From Kuafuiihalomonas sp039024635 (GTDB lineage Bacteria; Myxococcota; Kuafuiibacteriia; Kuafuiibacteriales; Kuafuiibacteriaceae), in assembly GCA_039024635.1 (NCBI GenBank), contig JBCCQA010000001.1:124001-188000 (forward strand): 64,000 bases of DNA. Reading direction: 5' to 3'. Shown piece by piece: positions 16,582 to 26,152 of this stretch. Position numbers and translations under genes: made by a program. A model generated the notes under the pieces. That model was not told where the DNA came from and searched no databases. It worked only from the letters and a program-made list of their open reading frames with translations. The stretch's first letter is position 1. Each line of letters opens with the position of its first letter.

Positions 16582-18530
16582 AGTGCACTCCTTTCGGGGG
16601 TTCGGATTCCGTACATGAAGCTGGCTCGCGGGAAGCGCCGCCAGCGCTCCCCGATGGCTTGGTGCAGTTCGGGGTCCAAGCCATCCACATAGGTCTTCAT
16701 CATGAAGGCAGCCCGTTTCTCCAGGCCCCCGGCCTTGATTCGCAAGACTTCTCGGGCCGTGGCCTCCAGCCCGGGTCCCAAACGCTCGAAGTCGATCTGG
16801 AAACAGCCTTCGTCCCGTCCGTTGGCGGCTTTCTCCTGCACCCAGCGCAGGGCGCCCTCTCGCTGTAGGAGTCCGAGCTCGATGGCGGCCAGATGGCTGT
16901 AGGGCCGAGGTATTCCCCCAGGTCCGTACATCTCTCGGCTGAAGTGAGAGAGGGCCCACAGAGTCGCAAAGGTGAACATGCCTCGGACCGCTTCCTGGTC
17001 CACCAGGTCTCGGGCCGCCAGGCGGTGGACCAGGTGCTGGGCGACCGCCTGGGCCTTGAGCTCCTCCAGGGTCGCGGCGAGCGCGCCGCCGAAGAGGCCC
17101 TTGTCGTCTTGACCTCGAACCTTCCAACCCGCGCCTGGCCCGAGGTTACGGGCCACGTCGTGGAAGGCTGTGTTCATGATGCGAGGGGCATCGGCTTCGC
17201 TGAAGCCCGACATGCTCTCGCCGCACAGGGCCGACTCGGCCTGGGCACGAAGCTGGGCGTGACTGTCCGGGTCGGCGTAGAGGTTGGTCATGGCCACCGT
17301 TCGTCGCCGCCCGGATTCGGCGAGAGGCCCGAAGTTGGGGAGGCTCTGCCCGATGTAGGCGCCGTGGGGCCGGCGGCTGTCCCCGGCGTTGAGGATGATC
17401 TCGACGAAGTCGGGAAGGCGGAAGTCGGCAGGCCGAGCTCGATAGGGCCGACCGGCGAGCCGAGCGACCTCCTGCTCCATGTCCTGACGAAAGAGGTCAA
17501 TTTTGCGGCGCCAAGTGGCGGCTCGCTCGCTCATTCGACCGAAGCTGAGGTGGTACAGGGGCTTCCGACCACAGGGCGAAAAGAAGACCTCGTCCGGTCC
17601 CACCCGCAGGTACCAGGGACCCTCGAGCTTCGTCCACAGCTCGTCGGCCGGGGCCCAGTCGCCGGTCTCGAAGGCTCGGGCGACCCCCTCCAAGTAGCGG
17701 GCCATGTCCGGCTGGACCGCGAAGGCCTGAGCGGCGGCCCGGCTTTGAGCGGCCGCCTTCTTCGTCAAAGCCGGGAAGGCCTCGTGATGGGGGAGGGCGA
17801 CCAGTGCTCCGTCCCGCTCTCGAACGACGGTGAAGGGTCCACTCAGCTCGGGGCTCAGGTCTGTGCAGAAGGACTCGTCGGCCTGGAGCTTGGCCGGGTA
17901 CAGGCCGGAGCGGCGCTGGGCGCCCGGCACGGCGCTGCAGTTCGGATCCTTCTCGGTTAGGGGCGCCATGCACCACGGCGCCTGGTTTCGGGCGAACAGA
18001 AGCCGAGAAGGCCCGTGCTCCGGGAGCTGCGCTTCGTAGGACGCAGAACCGAGCTGGGCCCGGTGAAGCGCCTCGATGCTGCGCGCCAAGGTCTGGACTG
18101 CCTGTAGAAGACGGAGTTCGTCTTCCTTGGCCCGGCTGAAGTCGGTGAACACCAAGGTGGGCTGGCCTTGGGCAAGCTCCTTGTCGACCGAGGCTCTTCG
18201 AGCTGCCTCTTGGGCATCGTTGGCTTCGGTCGCAGGTGGCGTCGCTTCCAGGGCCGCCAACAGGGCGGGGGTCAGCCGCCCGTCTCGCAGCCAGACTCTC
18301 CCGTCCTCCAACGACCAGACCCGTCCGAGCTCTCGGGCGTCGATGGCTTGGTTGCCGTTGGTGTCCTCCATCCAGAAGACGGGGATGGCGCGAGCGAGGA
18401 GCTCTGCATTGACCACCTGTCTGGACTTCTCAGTGGTGACGAAGGGCACGTCCGTCGGATCAGCCTCCGTTTTCTCGCGACACCCCAGGGCAAGGGAGGC
18501 GACGAGGACGCAACAAGCAGGCAAACGCAT
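16578..18530 (-). CDS. Dipeptidyl-peptidase III/M49-like lipoprotein with altered zinc motif
   Basis: 650 residues with lipoprotein leader MRLPACCVLVASLALGC (lipobox LALGC), from the ATG at 18530 in preference to one 13 codons earlier. Near the start is DTNGNQAIDARELG, an EF-hand-like acidic loop. The C-terminal half matches zinc-dependent hydrolases related to M49, where the motif is HEvxHGLGP followed ~30 residues later by lEExKAd. Here they read FHDVARNLGPG (His457) and TLEELKAQAVAQ, so Glu became Asp and the second His became Arg. Catalysis as a zinc peptidase is therefore doubtful. It is coupled by TTGA to the sensor-like protein, in an operon with DUF4388 and Roadblock proteins. Confidence 0.65.
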   Translation of the reverse strand: MRLPACCVLVASLALGCREKTEADPTDVPFVTTEKSRQVVNAELLARAIPVFWMEDTNGNQAIDARELGRVWSLEDGRVWLRDGRLTPALLAALEATPPATEANDAQEAARRASVDKELAQGQPTLVFTDFSRAKEDELRLLQAVQTLARSIEALHRAQLGSASYEAQLPEHGPSRLLFARNQAPWCMAPLTEKDPNCSAVPGAQRRSGLYPAKLQADESFCTDLSPELSGPFTVVRERDGALVALPHHEAFPALTKKAAAQSRAAAQAFAVQPDMARYLEGVARAFETGDWAPADELWTKLEGPWYLRVGPDEVFFSPCGRKPLYHLSFGRMSERAATWRRKIDLFRQDMEQEVARLAGRPYRARPADFRLPDFVEIILNAGDSRRPHGAYIGQSLPNFGPLAESGRRRTVAMTNLYADPDSHAQLRAQAESALCGESMSGFSEADAPRIMNTAFHDVARNLGPGAGWKVRGQDDKGLFGGALAATLEELKAQAVAQHLVHRLAARDLVDQEAVRGMFTFATLWALSHFSREMYGPGGIPRPYSHLAAIELGLLQREGALRWVQEKAANGRDEGCFQIDFERLGPGLEATAREVLRIKAGGLEKRAAFMMKTYVDGLDPELHQAIGERWRRFPRASFMYGIRTPERSAL

Positions 18531-18584
18531 GACCAAGCTCACAACTAGGTCATGGGAACCCCTCCGCACAAGAGCGCTCGGGAT

Positions 18585-18977
18585 TCAGTCGAAGCACTCG
18601 ATGTCGGTTCGGGTTCGGACGCAGAAGCGGTCTTCGGGCTGAATCGGGGCGTCCGGGGACGGCCGGCTCTGAAGGACGGGCCGACACTCGTAGGCCTCGG
18701 GGCAATCGGCGTCCTCCTCGCAGCGGGCGGTGCAGTAGGCCCGATTGTCGGCGTTGGCCGCCATGCTTGGCTCGAAGACCACGCAGGTGAGGCTCTGACA
18801 GTCGAAGGCCGGGTCCTGCGCGATGTCGTTGATGGGGTCTCCCTCCGGCGTGAAGTTGGCCATCGGAGTGGGGTCGGGTCGACCGGTGATCTCGCCGATC
18901 AGCTCGCAGCATCGACCCACGTCGTCGTCTTCGCAGCCGACCCCGAGGAGGGTCACGATGCACAGCGCCCATCGCAT
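18585..18977 (-). CDS. Small Cys-rich lipoprotein
   Basis: 130 residues starting at the ATG behind AAAGGAAACGAG. The leader is MRWALCIVTLLGVGC (the -3 residue is Gly, a weak lipobox). The mature part has at least nine Cys (RCCELIG, DCQSLTC, YCTARCEEDADC, FCVRT, ECFD). The CxxxCxxxxDC spacing is common in secreted Cys-rich repeats of Myxococcota and should form disulfides outside the inner membrane. It lies 54 bases upstream of the M49-like gene and may be the first gene of that operon. It is divergent from the outer-membrane barrel operon. Confidence 0.7.
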   Translation of the reverse strand: MRWALCIVTLLGVGCEDDDVGRCCELIGEITGRPDPTPMANFTPEGDPINDIAQDPAFDCQSLTCVVFEPSMAANADNRAYCTARCEEDADCPEAYECRPVLQSRPSPDAPIQPEDRFCVRTRTDIECFD

Positions 18978-19075
18978 CTCGTTTCCTTTAGCGCTGAGCC
19001 GAGCTGAGCGAAAGCCGAGCGGGTAGGACATTGGGCGATGCGACCCCTCGTCACCCGATTTGCGGCCACTCAGGG

Positions 19076-19819
19076 ATGGGCATAGCATCCCGCCGACTCG
19101 TGGGTTCCCTCGGACAGATTGCGGCTTCGACCGCTCTCCTCATTGGATTGACCTCCGGCGCTCGCGCCCAGGTCGATGACGACGTGGCCGAGGAGGCCGC
19201 GCGGAGCGCTCGAGACGACGACGAAGCTCGGCGAGAAAAGCTCTCCGATCGCATCAAGTCGGTTCAGCGGAAGGTCTTCATCAAGAAGAACAGGGTCGAG
19301 CTCTTTCCTTCCTTCGGGCTCAGCCTCAACGATGCCTTCTTCACGAGCTTTCTCCTCGATGGCTCCCTCGCTTACCACGTCTCCGATGCCCTCAGTATCG
19401 AGGCCCGCGGGGGTGGGGTCATCGCGCGGAGCGAGTCGGATGTGATCCGTTTCGTTCGGGTCGAAACGGACAGCTTGCTCGAGGATCCGCCGGAGCTGGT
19501 GGCCCACGGTGAGCTCGATGTGCTCGTCTCGCCCTTCTACGGAAAAATAAGCCTCTTTGGAGAGGCCATCCTTCACTTCGACACCTACATCGCGCTCGGC
19601 GGCGGCGTATTCGTCACCGACGACACGACGGCTGGCGCCGCCAACGTGGGCATTGGGCAGCGCTTCTTTCTCACCGAGTGGCTGACGGCTCGGGTCGAGT
19701 ATAGGAACTACTTCTTCGTCGAAGAGCGAGCCGGTTCGAACGAACTCCAGACGCCGGGCTTCCTCACCTTCAGCGTGTCGGGCTTCCTTCCCACCAGCTT
19801 CAGCTACCAATTCGAATGA
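19076..19819 (+). CDS. Outer membrane beta-barrel protein (myxobacterial type)
   Basis: 247 residues with a signal peptide ending LTSGARAQ, from the ATG after CAGGG. A charged helical segment (~25-60) is followed by alternating strands: NRVELFPSFGLSLNDAFF, YHVSDALSIEARGGGVI, TYIALGGGVFVTDD, ERAGSNELQTPGFLTFSVSG, ending in aromatic Phe-Ser-Tyr-Gln-Phe-Glu. This matches the beta-barrel family found beside TPR and AgmX-type genes in Myxococcales, such as the GltA/GltB/GltH-type barrels of the gliding machinery. First gene of the operon; its TGA overlaps the next ATG. Confidence 0.85.
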   Translation: MGIASRRLVGSLGQIAASTALLIGLTSGARAQVDDDVAEEAARSARDDDEARREKLSDRIKSVQRKVFIKKNRVELFPSFGLSLNDAFFTSFLLDGSLAYHVSDALSIEARGGGVIARSESDVIRFVRVETDSLLEDPPELVAHGELDVLVSPFYGKISLFGEAILHFDTYIALGGGVFVTDDTTAGAANVGIGQRFFLTEWLTARVEYRNYFFVEERAGSNELQTPGFLTFSVSGFLPTSFSYQFE

Positions 19820-21570
19820 TCCTGTGCCTTGCCATCGCGCTCCTTGCGCCAGCCCAAGAGAGTGAGGGTCTTTCGGTGGGGGAGCTCGCTCAGCAGCAGC
19901 AGCCGGCCGACCCACTGGAGCCCGTTCGTCGCTCTTTGGCCGGGAAAAGCTATGTCCAGGCGGCCGAGGCCGCCTACGGCCTCATGGCGAGCGCCAGCGA
20001 TTTCGAGATCATCGACGAGGCGACCTACCTGTTGGCCAAGGCGCTCTACCGACTCGAGATCTACCACGGCGCCCTCGACTACTTTGCTCGCATTCTGGAG
20101 CAAGGACCTGACAATCGCTTCTTTGCATCGGCCTTGGAGTGGTGTCTGTTCATCAGCCGACGGGTGGTCGACGACGCGGGCGTCAACGCGGTGGTGGCCA
20201 AGTACGGCTCCTCGGAGCTGCCCGAGGCCTACCGGGACGAGTTCCTGTTTCGCTTGGCTCGCTACCACTACAAGCGGGCCCTAGGGATCCAGATGGGTGA
20301 GATCGTGGGCCGCACCGGCAGGATGGACGTTAAGGAGACCAAGAGCGGCGGGCTCTCCTTCTCGGGAGACATCTTCGGCAGCGGCGAGGACGCTCCGCCC
20401 GCGACGAAGACCGAAAAGAAGAGTCGGGGCATGAGCTTCGAGGGAGACCTGTTCGGGACGGGGGAAGAGACGCCTTCTCCGAGCGGCGACCTCACCGCGG
20501 CCGGCCACCTGAGGGAAGCGGAACGCTACGCCATTCGCGTGGATCAGTCGTCCCGATTTGGTCGTCGAGCTCGCTTCCTGGAAGGCCTGGTCTTGTTCAA
20601 CGACGACCGCGCGAACGAAGCGCTGAGCGCGTTCAAGGACGTGGTGCGTGCCACTCGAGACGGCGACGGCGCCGAAGATGAAAAGCTGCGTGAGCTCGCC
20701 TTTTTTCAGCTGGCGCGCACGCACTTCGGGGCCCAGCAGCCCTCTTTCTCCATCTTCTACTATGACAGGGTGGACCGGGACTCACGAGGTTGGCTGGACG
20801 CTCTGTACGAAGAGAGCTGGGCTCAGTTCCGCTTGGGCTCGTACGAGCGAGCCCTCGGCAATCTGCTCACGCTCCACGCCCCGTTCTTCGAAGATGAGTA
20901 CTTCCCGGAGTCGCGCATTCTCAAGGCTGTCGTCTACTACGAGAACTGTCGTTACCCTGAGGCGAAAGCCATCCTGCAGCGCTTCCTTCGCCGCTACGAG
21001 CCTGTGCTGGCAGAGCTCGAAGAAATGACGGAGCAGGAGCGTTCCCCCTCCGAGTACTTCGCGCTGCTGGACTCGCTACGTAACGACGATCTGCTCTCGG
21101 CTCGAGGTGACAAGGCCGACATCTTGGCTCGCATCCTCGAGATCGCGCTTCGGGACCGGGAACTGGCTCGCTTGGACGCCGCCCAGGCCGAGCTGGGGGA
21201 GGAGCTGGAGCGCTGGGCTGGCGCGCCGGTCGAAGAGGCGCTGTCGATAGAGGTGGCGACGGTCCTTCGTGGCGAGCAGTCGGAGCTTCAGGCCCAAGCC
21301 GGTGAGGCGGTCGAGCGCCGTCTGCTGGACGAGCAGGATCACATCAAGGACCTGGTTCAGCAGGCGATTCGCATCGACATCGAGACGGCTCGTGGAGCGC
21401 AGGCGCGCATCGAGGCGAGCCTGCGCTCGGTGGACGTCGGGCCCAAGAACGTTGAGCAGACGTTCGTAGAGTGGACGGACGACGAGAAGATTGTGTGGCC
21501 CTTCCAAGGAGAGTTCTGGCGGGATGAATTGGGCACCTACGAGCTGACGCTGGCTCGCTCCTGCCGATGA
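19816..21570 (+). CDS. TPR protein of the Glt-like cluster
   Basis: 584 residues with a signal peptide (MILCLAIALLAPAQE). Tandem tetratricopeptide-like helices run from ~40 to ~470: FEIIDEATYLLAKALYRLEI, YHGALDYFARILEQGPDN, EALSAFKDVVRATRDG, ESRILKAVVYYENCR. Two short related insertions, GGLSFSGDIFGSGE and RGMSFEGDLFGTGE (~175-215), repeat the pattern 'FxGDxFGxGE'. The C-terminal ~120 residues are a Glu-rich coiled coil. Probably periplasmic. Overlap with the barrel gene (ATGA) and a 7-base gap to the next TPR gene indicate one operon. Confidence 0.85.
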   Translation: MILCLAIALLAPAQESEGLSVGELAQQQQPADPLEPVRRSLAGKSYVQAAEAAYGLMASASDFEIIDEATYLLAKALYRLEIYHGALDYFARILEQGPDNRFFASALEWCLFISRRVVDDAGVNAVVAKYGSSELPEAYRDEFLFRLARYHYKRALGIQMGEIVGRTGRMDVKETKSGGLSFSGDIFGSGEDAPPATKTEKKSRGMSFEGDLFGTGEETPSPSGDLTAAGHLREAERYAIRVDQSSRFGRRARFLEGLVLFNDDRANEALSAFKDVVRATRDGDGAEDEKLRELAFFQLARTHFGAQQPSFSIFYYDRVDRDSRGWLDALYEESWAQFRLGSYERALGNLLTLHAPFFEDEYFPESRILKAVVYYENCRYPEAKAILQRFLRRYEPVLAELEEMTEQERSPSEYFALLDSLRNDDLLSARGDKADILARILEIALRDRELARLDAAQAELGEELERWAGAPVEEALSIEVATVLRGEQSELQAQAGEAVERRLLDEQDHIKDLVQQAIRIDIETARGAQARIEASLRSVDVGPKNVEQTFVEWTDDEKIVWPFQGEFWRDELGTYELTLARSCR

Positions 21571-21577
21571 GGTCGAC

Positions 21578-24500
21578 ATGAGGCGTTCGACGACGTGGCT
21601 CGCGCTTTGGCTCATCTCCCCGGCGGCGGTCTTGGCCCAAGAGCGTGGAGCGAAAGAGAAGCCCGATACGCCGGCCCTTCGCTATGAGCAGTTCCGTCGC
21701 TCGGTCGAAGTCCAGGTCGAGGAAAAGCGAGAGGAGCAGATCCGCGGTCTTCAGCGCCTCCTGGAGCTCGACCCTGATCCAGACGAACTCCCCGACATAC
21801 GCTTTCGGCTCGCGGAGCTCTACTTCGAGAAATCGCGCTTCTTCTTTTTTCGAGCGCAGGAGGCTCGAGACGACGGCATGCGGACCGAGGTTCCGAGCGA
21901 GAAGGAAGCGGCGGTCCTTCGACAGAAGGAGTTCGAGGCCAAGCAGGCCGAGTGGACGCAGCAGTCCCTGCAGGCCTACCAAGGCCTTCGCCGAGAGTTC
22001 CCACGCTACATTCGAATGCCCGAAGTCTTGTTCGCCTTGGGTCAGGCCTACTGGAATCTGAATCGACAGCAGGACTCGGTGAACGTGTACGCCGAGCTCA
22101 TTCGCAATCATGTCGACAGTCCCCTAGTGTCCGAGGCTTGGCTTGCCTTCGGCGAGTTCTACTTCAACGAAGCCGACGTGAACAAGGCTTTGGCAAGCTA
22201 CCAGAAGGCAGCAGAGGACAAGCGCTCCAGAGTCTATGGCTTCGCGCTCTACAAGCAGGGCTGGTGCCACTACAACATGGCGGAATGGGGTGCGGCTCTG
22301 AAGAAGTTCCGAGCCACCGTCATCTACGCCCAACTCGCGACCGAGCTCAGCGGCGAGAATAAGATCGCGCTGGGGCGAGAGGCTCAAGGCGACTTCGTCC
22401 GAACCTACGCCCACATCGGCAGCGCGGACCGGGCCGAGCCCGTCTTTGCCGAACTCTTGGGAGAGAACAGCTGCGCGACGAGGCGTTGCCTGGTGATGCT
22501 GGAGGCGCTGGCCAACATCTGGCAGACCGACGGCAGCTTCGAGGAGTCGGCAGCTCTGTTTCGGAAGCTCATCGCTCACGAGCCCGACTCGCCCAAGAAT
22601 GCGCTCCGCCAGTCCAAGATCGTGGACTTGGTCTCTCGAGGCGGGAGCAAGCGGCGCACGGTGGCCGAATCCAAGAAGCTGGTGGCCTTGGTTCGGGGAG
22701 TCGAAGCGGCTGGAGCCGAGGCCAGCGTCCTGGAGGAAGCGCGCTTGCTTTCCGAGAATACGCTTCGACGGATGGCCCAGATTTGGAACAAAGAGGCCCG
22801 CAAGACCCGCAGCAGCCGCACCCGGGGCTACGCCCTCGAGATGTACGAGGACTACATGAGCCTCTTCGCCGAGTCGAAGTTCGCCTACGAAATGCGTTTC
22901 CAGCTCGCCGACCTCTACTTCAAGGTCGAGCGCTTCGACGAAGCGGCCAAGGCCTACCGTGCGACCGTGCTGGATCAGCCCGAAGGCAAGTACGTGGTGC
23001 AGGCCGCGACCGACAACATCTTGGCCATCGAAGAGCATCTGCGAGACCTTCAGCTGAAGGCGCCTTCCGACAGCACTGAGCCGGTGGAACTCCCGCCGGC
23101 CCAGCTACGACTGGTCGAAGCCTGCGACCGCTACCTCGAGCTCGTACCGGCCGAAAAAGCGGACCAGCTGGTGGCTGTGAAGTTCAAGGCAGCCAAGGCC
23201 TTCTACGACTACAACCGCTTCGATGAGGCTCTGCCCCGCTTTCAAGAGCTGGTCTCGAAGCACCCCGACTCCGAGCAGGCCGCGGCCTCGGCCAACTTGG
23301 TGGTCGACGTCCACAACCTTAAAGAGGACTGGGCCGAGCTTTACGGGGCCTCGGCGGCCTTCTTGGACGAGTCGGCCCTGGTGGCCAAGCGCCCACGACT
23401 CCGCAAGGACCTTCAAAAGTACGCTCAGTTCGCGAAGTTCAAGCTCGTGAGTCGGGTCGAGGCTTCGGTCAAAGCGGGGACGGCTCAGCCCTCAGACGTG
23501 GCCCGGGCCTACGAAGACTTCCATCAGGAGTTTCCGGCCAGCGAGAACGCGGACAAGGCTCTATTCAACGCCTCGGTGGCCTGGGACAAGTCGGGGGATC
23601 GCACTCGAGCCGACGAGCTGCGGGAGCAACTCCTGAGCGAGTACCCGGATTCGCCGTTGCGGGCCGACGTCGCCCACTATTTGGCCAAACAGCACCAGGA
23701 GCGCACCGAGTACCAGGAAGCGGCTCAGGCCTATGCGGCCTTTGCCGACGCGTATCCCAAGGACGAGCGAGCGAGGGACGCTCTCTTCGACGCGGCCGTG
23801 TTTCACGCTGGAACAGGTCGAGTCCGGGAAGCGGAGCGCCTTCGAAGAGTGTATCTGTCCCGCTACGGCCGAACCGAAGGAGGCGAGTCCGAGAGCGCGG
23901 CCATCCACTGGGCCATGGCCGCCGATCTGGAGCGGGCCAACGAGCTCTCCCGCGCCGCCGCTCGCTACGCAGACTTCCGCAAGTTCCACCCCCGGGACGA
24001 ACGGGTTTGGGACGCGCTGTGGAAGGAGGCCCAACTTCGACGACGACTGCGGCAAGTCGGCAAAGCACGTCGGCTGGAGGCCGAGATCGTTCGCCTGTAC
24101 CGGCGTACGCGGGAGCCGCCTCCGGCCGCGAGACGCTGGCGGGCGCAGATCGCCTTGGAGGAGGCGCGGGACAGCTATCGTCGATACCTCCGTACCGAAA
24201 TCTCTCGGCCTGATCTCAGGCGACCCACGGTCTTCCAGCGGGCGCTTCAGGTGAAAGCCCAGCAGCGTGATCGCGCCTTGGAGGCGTATACCGACATCGT
24301 TTCTCGCTACAAAGACCCCGAGTCCTCCATCGCCGCTTTGGCCCAGATAGCGAAGAGCTGGGACCACTTCGTCGAGGCCGTGGTGTCGGTGCCTTGTCCG
24401 CGCGGCGTGGACCAAGAGGCCTGCGTCCTCGTCAAACAGGGGCTGGAGGAGACGGTGGCCCCGGCTCGGCAGGCGAGCCTGGATGCCTACCAGACCTGCG

Positions 24501-24718
24501 TCGATCGAGCTCGGGAGCTCCAGATCTACGGACAGGCGGCCGAGGCCTGTCGGGTCGAACTTCAAGAGCGTGGTCTAAGCTCCTCGATCGACGGAGAGCC
24601 CGAACTCTCGATCGACTTGAGCCCTGGGCCTTGGACCCCCGAGCCCCACGGTCCAATGCTTCAGCTGCCGGCCCGACCGAGCACAGCGGTCGAAGCACCG
24701 AAGGAGGCGGCTCCATGA
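21578..24718 (+). CDS. Large periplasmic TPR protein
   Basis: 1046 residues with a signal peptide (MRRSTTWLALWLISPAAVLAQ). TPR and TPR-like helical pairs fill most of the protein, e.g. IRFRLAELYFEKSRF, MPEVLFALGQAYWNLNR, SEAWLAFGEFYFNEADVN and YEMRFQLADLYFKVERFDEA. Such superhelical scaffolds hold protein partners in the periplasm. In Myxococcus, TPR proteins (GltC/D/E/I) sit beside outer-membrane barrels and an FHA/AgmX-tail protein, and the same mix is present here. Its TGA overlaps the ATG of the following lipoprotein gene. No enzyme motif is seen. Confidence 0.88.
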   Translation: MRRSTTWLALWLISPAAVLAQERGAKEKPDTPALRYEQFRRSVEVQVEEKREEQIRGLQRLLELDPDPDELPDIRFRLAELYFEKSRFFFFRAQEARDDGMRTEVPSEKEAAVLRQKEFEAKQAEWTQQSLQAYQGLRREFPRYIRMPEVLFALGQAYWNLNRQQDSVNVYAELIRNHVDSPLVSEAWLAFGEFYFNEADVNKALASYQKAAEDKRSRVYGFALYKQGWCHYNMAEWGAALKKFRATVIYAQLATELSGENKIALGREAQGDFVRTYAHIGSADRAEPVFAELLGENSCATRRCLVMLEALANIWQTDGSFEESAALFRKLIAHEPDSPKNALRQSKIVDLVSRGGSKRRTVAESKKLVALVRGVEAAGAEASVLEEARLLSENTLRRMAQIWNKEARKTRSSRTRGYALEMYEDYMSLFAESKFAYEMRFQLADLYFKVERFDEAAKAYRATVLDQPEGKYVVQAATDNILAIEEHLRDLQLKAPSDSTEPVELPPAQLRLVEACDRYLELVPAEKADQLVAVKFKAAKAFYDYNRFDEALPRFQELVSKHPDSEQAAASANLVVDVHNLKEDWAELYGASAAFLDESALVAKRPRLRKDLQKYAQFAKFKLVSRVEASVKAGTAQPSDVARAYEDFHQEFPASENADKALFNASVAWDKSGDRTRADELREQLLSEYPDSPLRADVAHYLAKQHQERTEYQEAAQAYAAFADAYPKDERARDALFDAAVFHAGTGRVREAERLRRVYLSRYGRTEGGESESAAIHWAMAADLERANELSRAAARYADFRKFHPRDERVWDALWKEAQLRRRLRQVGKARRLEAEIVRLYRRTREPPPAARRWRAQIALEEARDSYRRYLRTEISRPDLRRPTVFQRALQVKAQQRDRALEAYTDIVSRYKDPESSIAALAQIAKSWDHFVEAVVSVPCPRGVDQEACVLVKQGLEETVAPARQASLDAYQTCVDRARELQIYGQAAEACRVELQERGLSSSIDGEPELSIDLSPGPWTPEPHGPMLQLPARPSTAVEAPKEAAP

Positions 24719-26052
24719 GGTACCTTCTCGTGGGGGCCCTTTTCTTGTCGGCTTGTGCTTCGACAGCGAAAGGGCCGGGCACGCGGGTCGACGACCCGGT
24801 GGCGGAGGCCCGAAGCCTGTTCACGGCCGAGGCCCAACGATTGAAGGCCGAGCTGGACGCGGGGACGGTCGACTGGAGTCGCGTCGAGAAGAGCATGGCG
24901 CGGGTGGTTCGGCTCCACGATCAGATTCCGGAGGCCTGGTACGACCTGGGTCTGGCCCGTGCCGAGCGGGCCGATCTGGACGGTGCGATCACGGCTTATG
25001 AGCGGGCGATCGGCCTTCGACCCGATATGCATCCTGCCTACGAGAACTTGGCCTCGCTGTACGTGGCCAAGGATCAGCCTTCCAGGGCCGTGCGCCTCTT
25101 GGAGCGCATCGTCGAGCTGCAGCCTGCGGCTGCCACGGCTCGGGTCTCTTTGGCCCATCGACGACTGGAAGCGGGGCGCCTGGACGAGGTGGAAGGCCTC
25201 TGCCGCGAAGCCTTGGCCTACGAGCCCGAACTCGACGAGGCTTATTGCCTCTTGGCGGCGGCGTCTCGATCGAGAACCGACTGGGACCGCGTTCGCCTCT
25301 TGGCGGGTCAAGGCTTCAAGCTCGACCCCAACGCCGCCTGTTTGCACGAAGCCCTCGGAGACGCCTTCCGCGCCGAGGGCAAAGGGGCCGAAGCCATGGC
25401 CGCCTACGAGCGCGCCCTGAAGTCCGATCCCGAGCGGCACACGGCTAGGGGACGAGCGGCGACGCTGGCGGTGGCCCTGGACGACCATCCCCGAGCTCGG
25501 GCTCACCTCGAGACCCTGGTCGAGGCGCAGCCCGAGATGGCGAGCGCTTGGGTGGCCTTGGGTCGAACGCGAAGAGCGGTCGGCGAGCCTGAGTCGGCCG
25601 TGCAGGCCTTCGAGCAAGCCTTGCGCGTCGAACCCGACAACGGTGAAGCGCACTATGGCTTGGCCTGGGTCGCCCTTCGAGACCTGGCGGACTTCGACAC
25701 GGCCGAGACTCACCTTCGAAAGGCGCTGCAAAGCTCCGAACTCGTGGCCAAGCGGGCAGAGCCTCTGCTGGAAGAGGCCAGGACGCTTCGCCGCTATGCG
25801 GAGCAGGCCGCCCAAGTCCAGCCCGAGCCTGCGCCGGAGGCATCGGAGCCAACGGGCCCCCCAGCCCCGGTCGAACCCGAACCCGAACCCGAACCCGAAC
25901 CCGCGCCGACGCCCCCAGCCGAGGCCGTGTCGGCGCCCAAACCCGCCCCCAAGCCGGCCCCAGGGAGGAAACCCCGTCGTCGGCCCAAGCCCAAAGTCGA
26001 ACCCCCCCAGGAGGAACCGCTCGATCTCCCCACCGATGACGACTTCGAGTGA
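24715..26052 (+). CDS. TPR lipoprotein (AglT/GltE-like)
   Basis: 445 residues with lipoprotein leader MRYLLVGALFLSAC. At least six TPR units follow, e.g. PEAWYDLGLARAERADLDGA, HPAYENLASLYVAKDQPSRA, ACLHEALGDAFRAEGKGAEA and GEAHYGLAWVALRDLADFDT. The last ~90 residues are a Pro/Glu/Lys tail including a (Glu-Pro)n tract, flexible enough to span the periplasm. Domain layout and neighbours recall AglT/GltE of Myxococcus, a TPR lipoprotein needed for adventurous motility; orthology is inferred, not shown. ATGA overlap with the upstream gene fixes the start. Confidence 0.85.
   Translation: MRYLLVGALFLSACASTAKGPGTRVDDPVAEARSLFTAEAQRLKAELDAGTVDWSRVEKSMARVVRLHDQIPEAWYDLGLARAERADLDGAITAYERAIGLRPDMHPAYENLASLYVAKDQPSRAVRLLERIVELQPAAATARVSLAHRRLEAGRLDEVEGLCREALAYEPELDEAYCLLAAASRSRTDWDRVRLLAGQGFKLDPNAACLHEALGDAFRAEGKGAEAMAAYERALKSDPERHTARGRAATLAVALDDHPRARAHLETLVEAQPEMASAWVALGRTRRAVGEPESAVQAFEQALRVEPDNGEAHYGLAWVALRDLADFDTAETHLRKALQSSELVAKRAEPLLEEARTLRRYAEQAAQVQPEPAPEASEPTGPPAPVEPEPEPEPEPAPTPPAEAVSAPKPAPKPAPGRKPRRRPKPKVEPPQEEPLDLPTDDDFE
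25873..25902 (+). repeat. Hexanucleotide repeat (GAACCC)5 inside the TPR lipoprotein gene
   Basis: Five perfect GAACCC units encode Glu-Pro repeats in the periplasm-spanning tail. Slippage would change tail length in steps of two residues without a frameshift. Confidence 0.85.
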
Positions 26053-26152
26053 AATGTAGGCGTGTGCACACCAAGGGGTAGAAACGTTCCCTTACCGAGG
26101 CCGTCTGGAGTCGCTAGGATGCCCCTTGGCGGTCAGGAGCCGCCCCTTCACC

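Noticed and set aside
22124..23038. 304-codon minus-strand frame inside the large TPR gene
   Set aside because: Antisense to clear TPR repeats, with no domain of its own.
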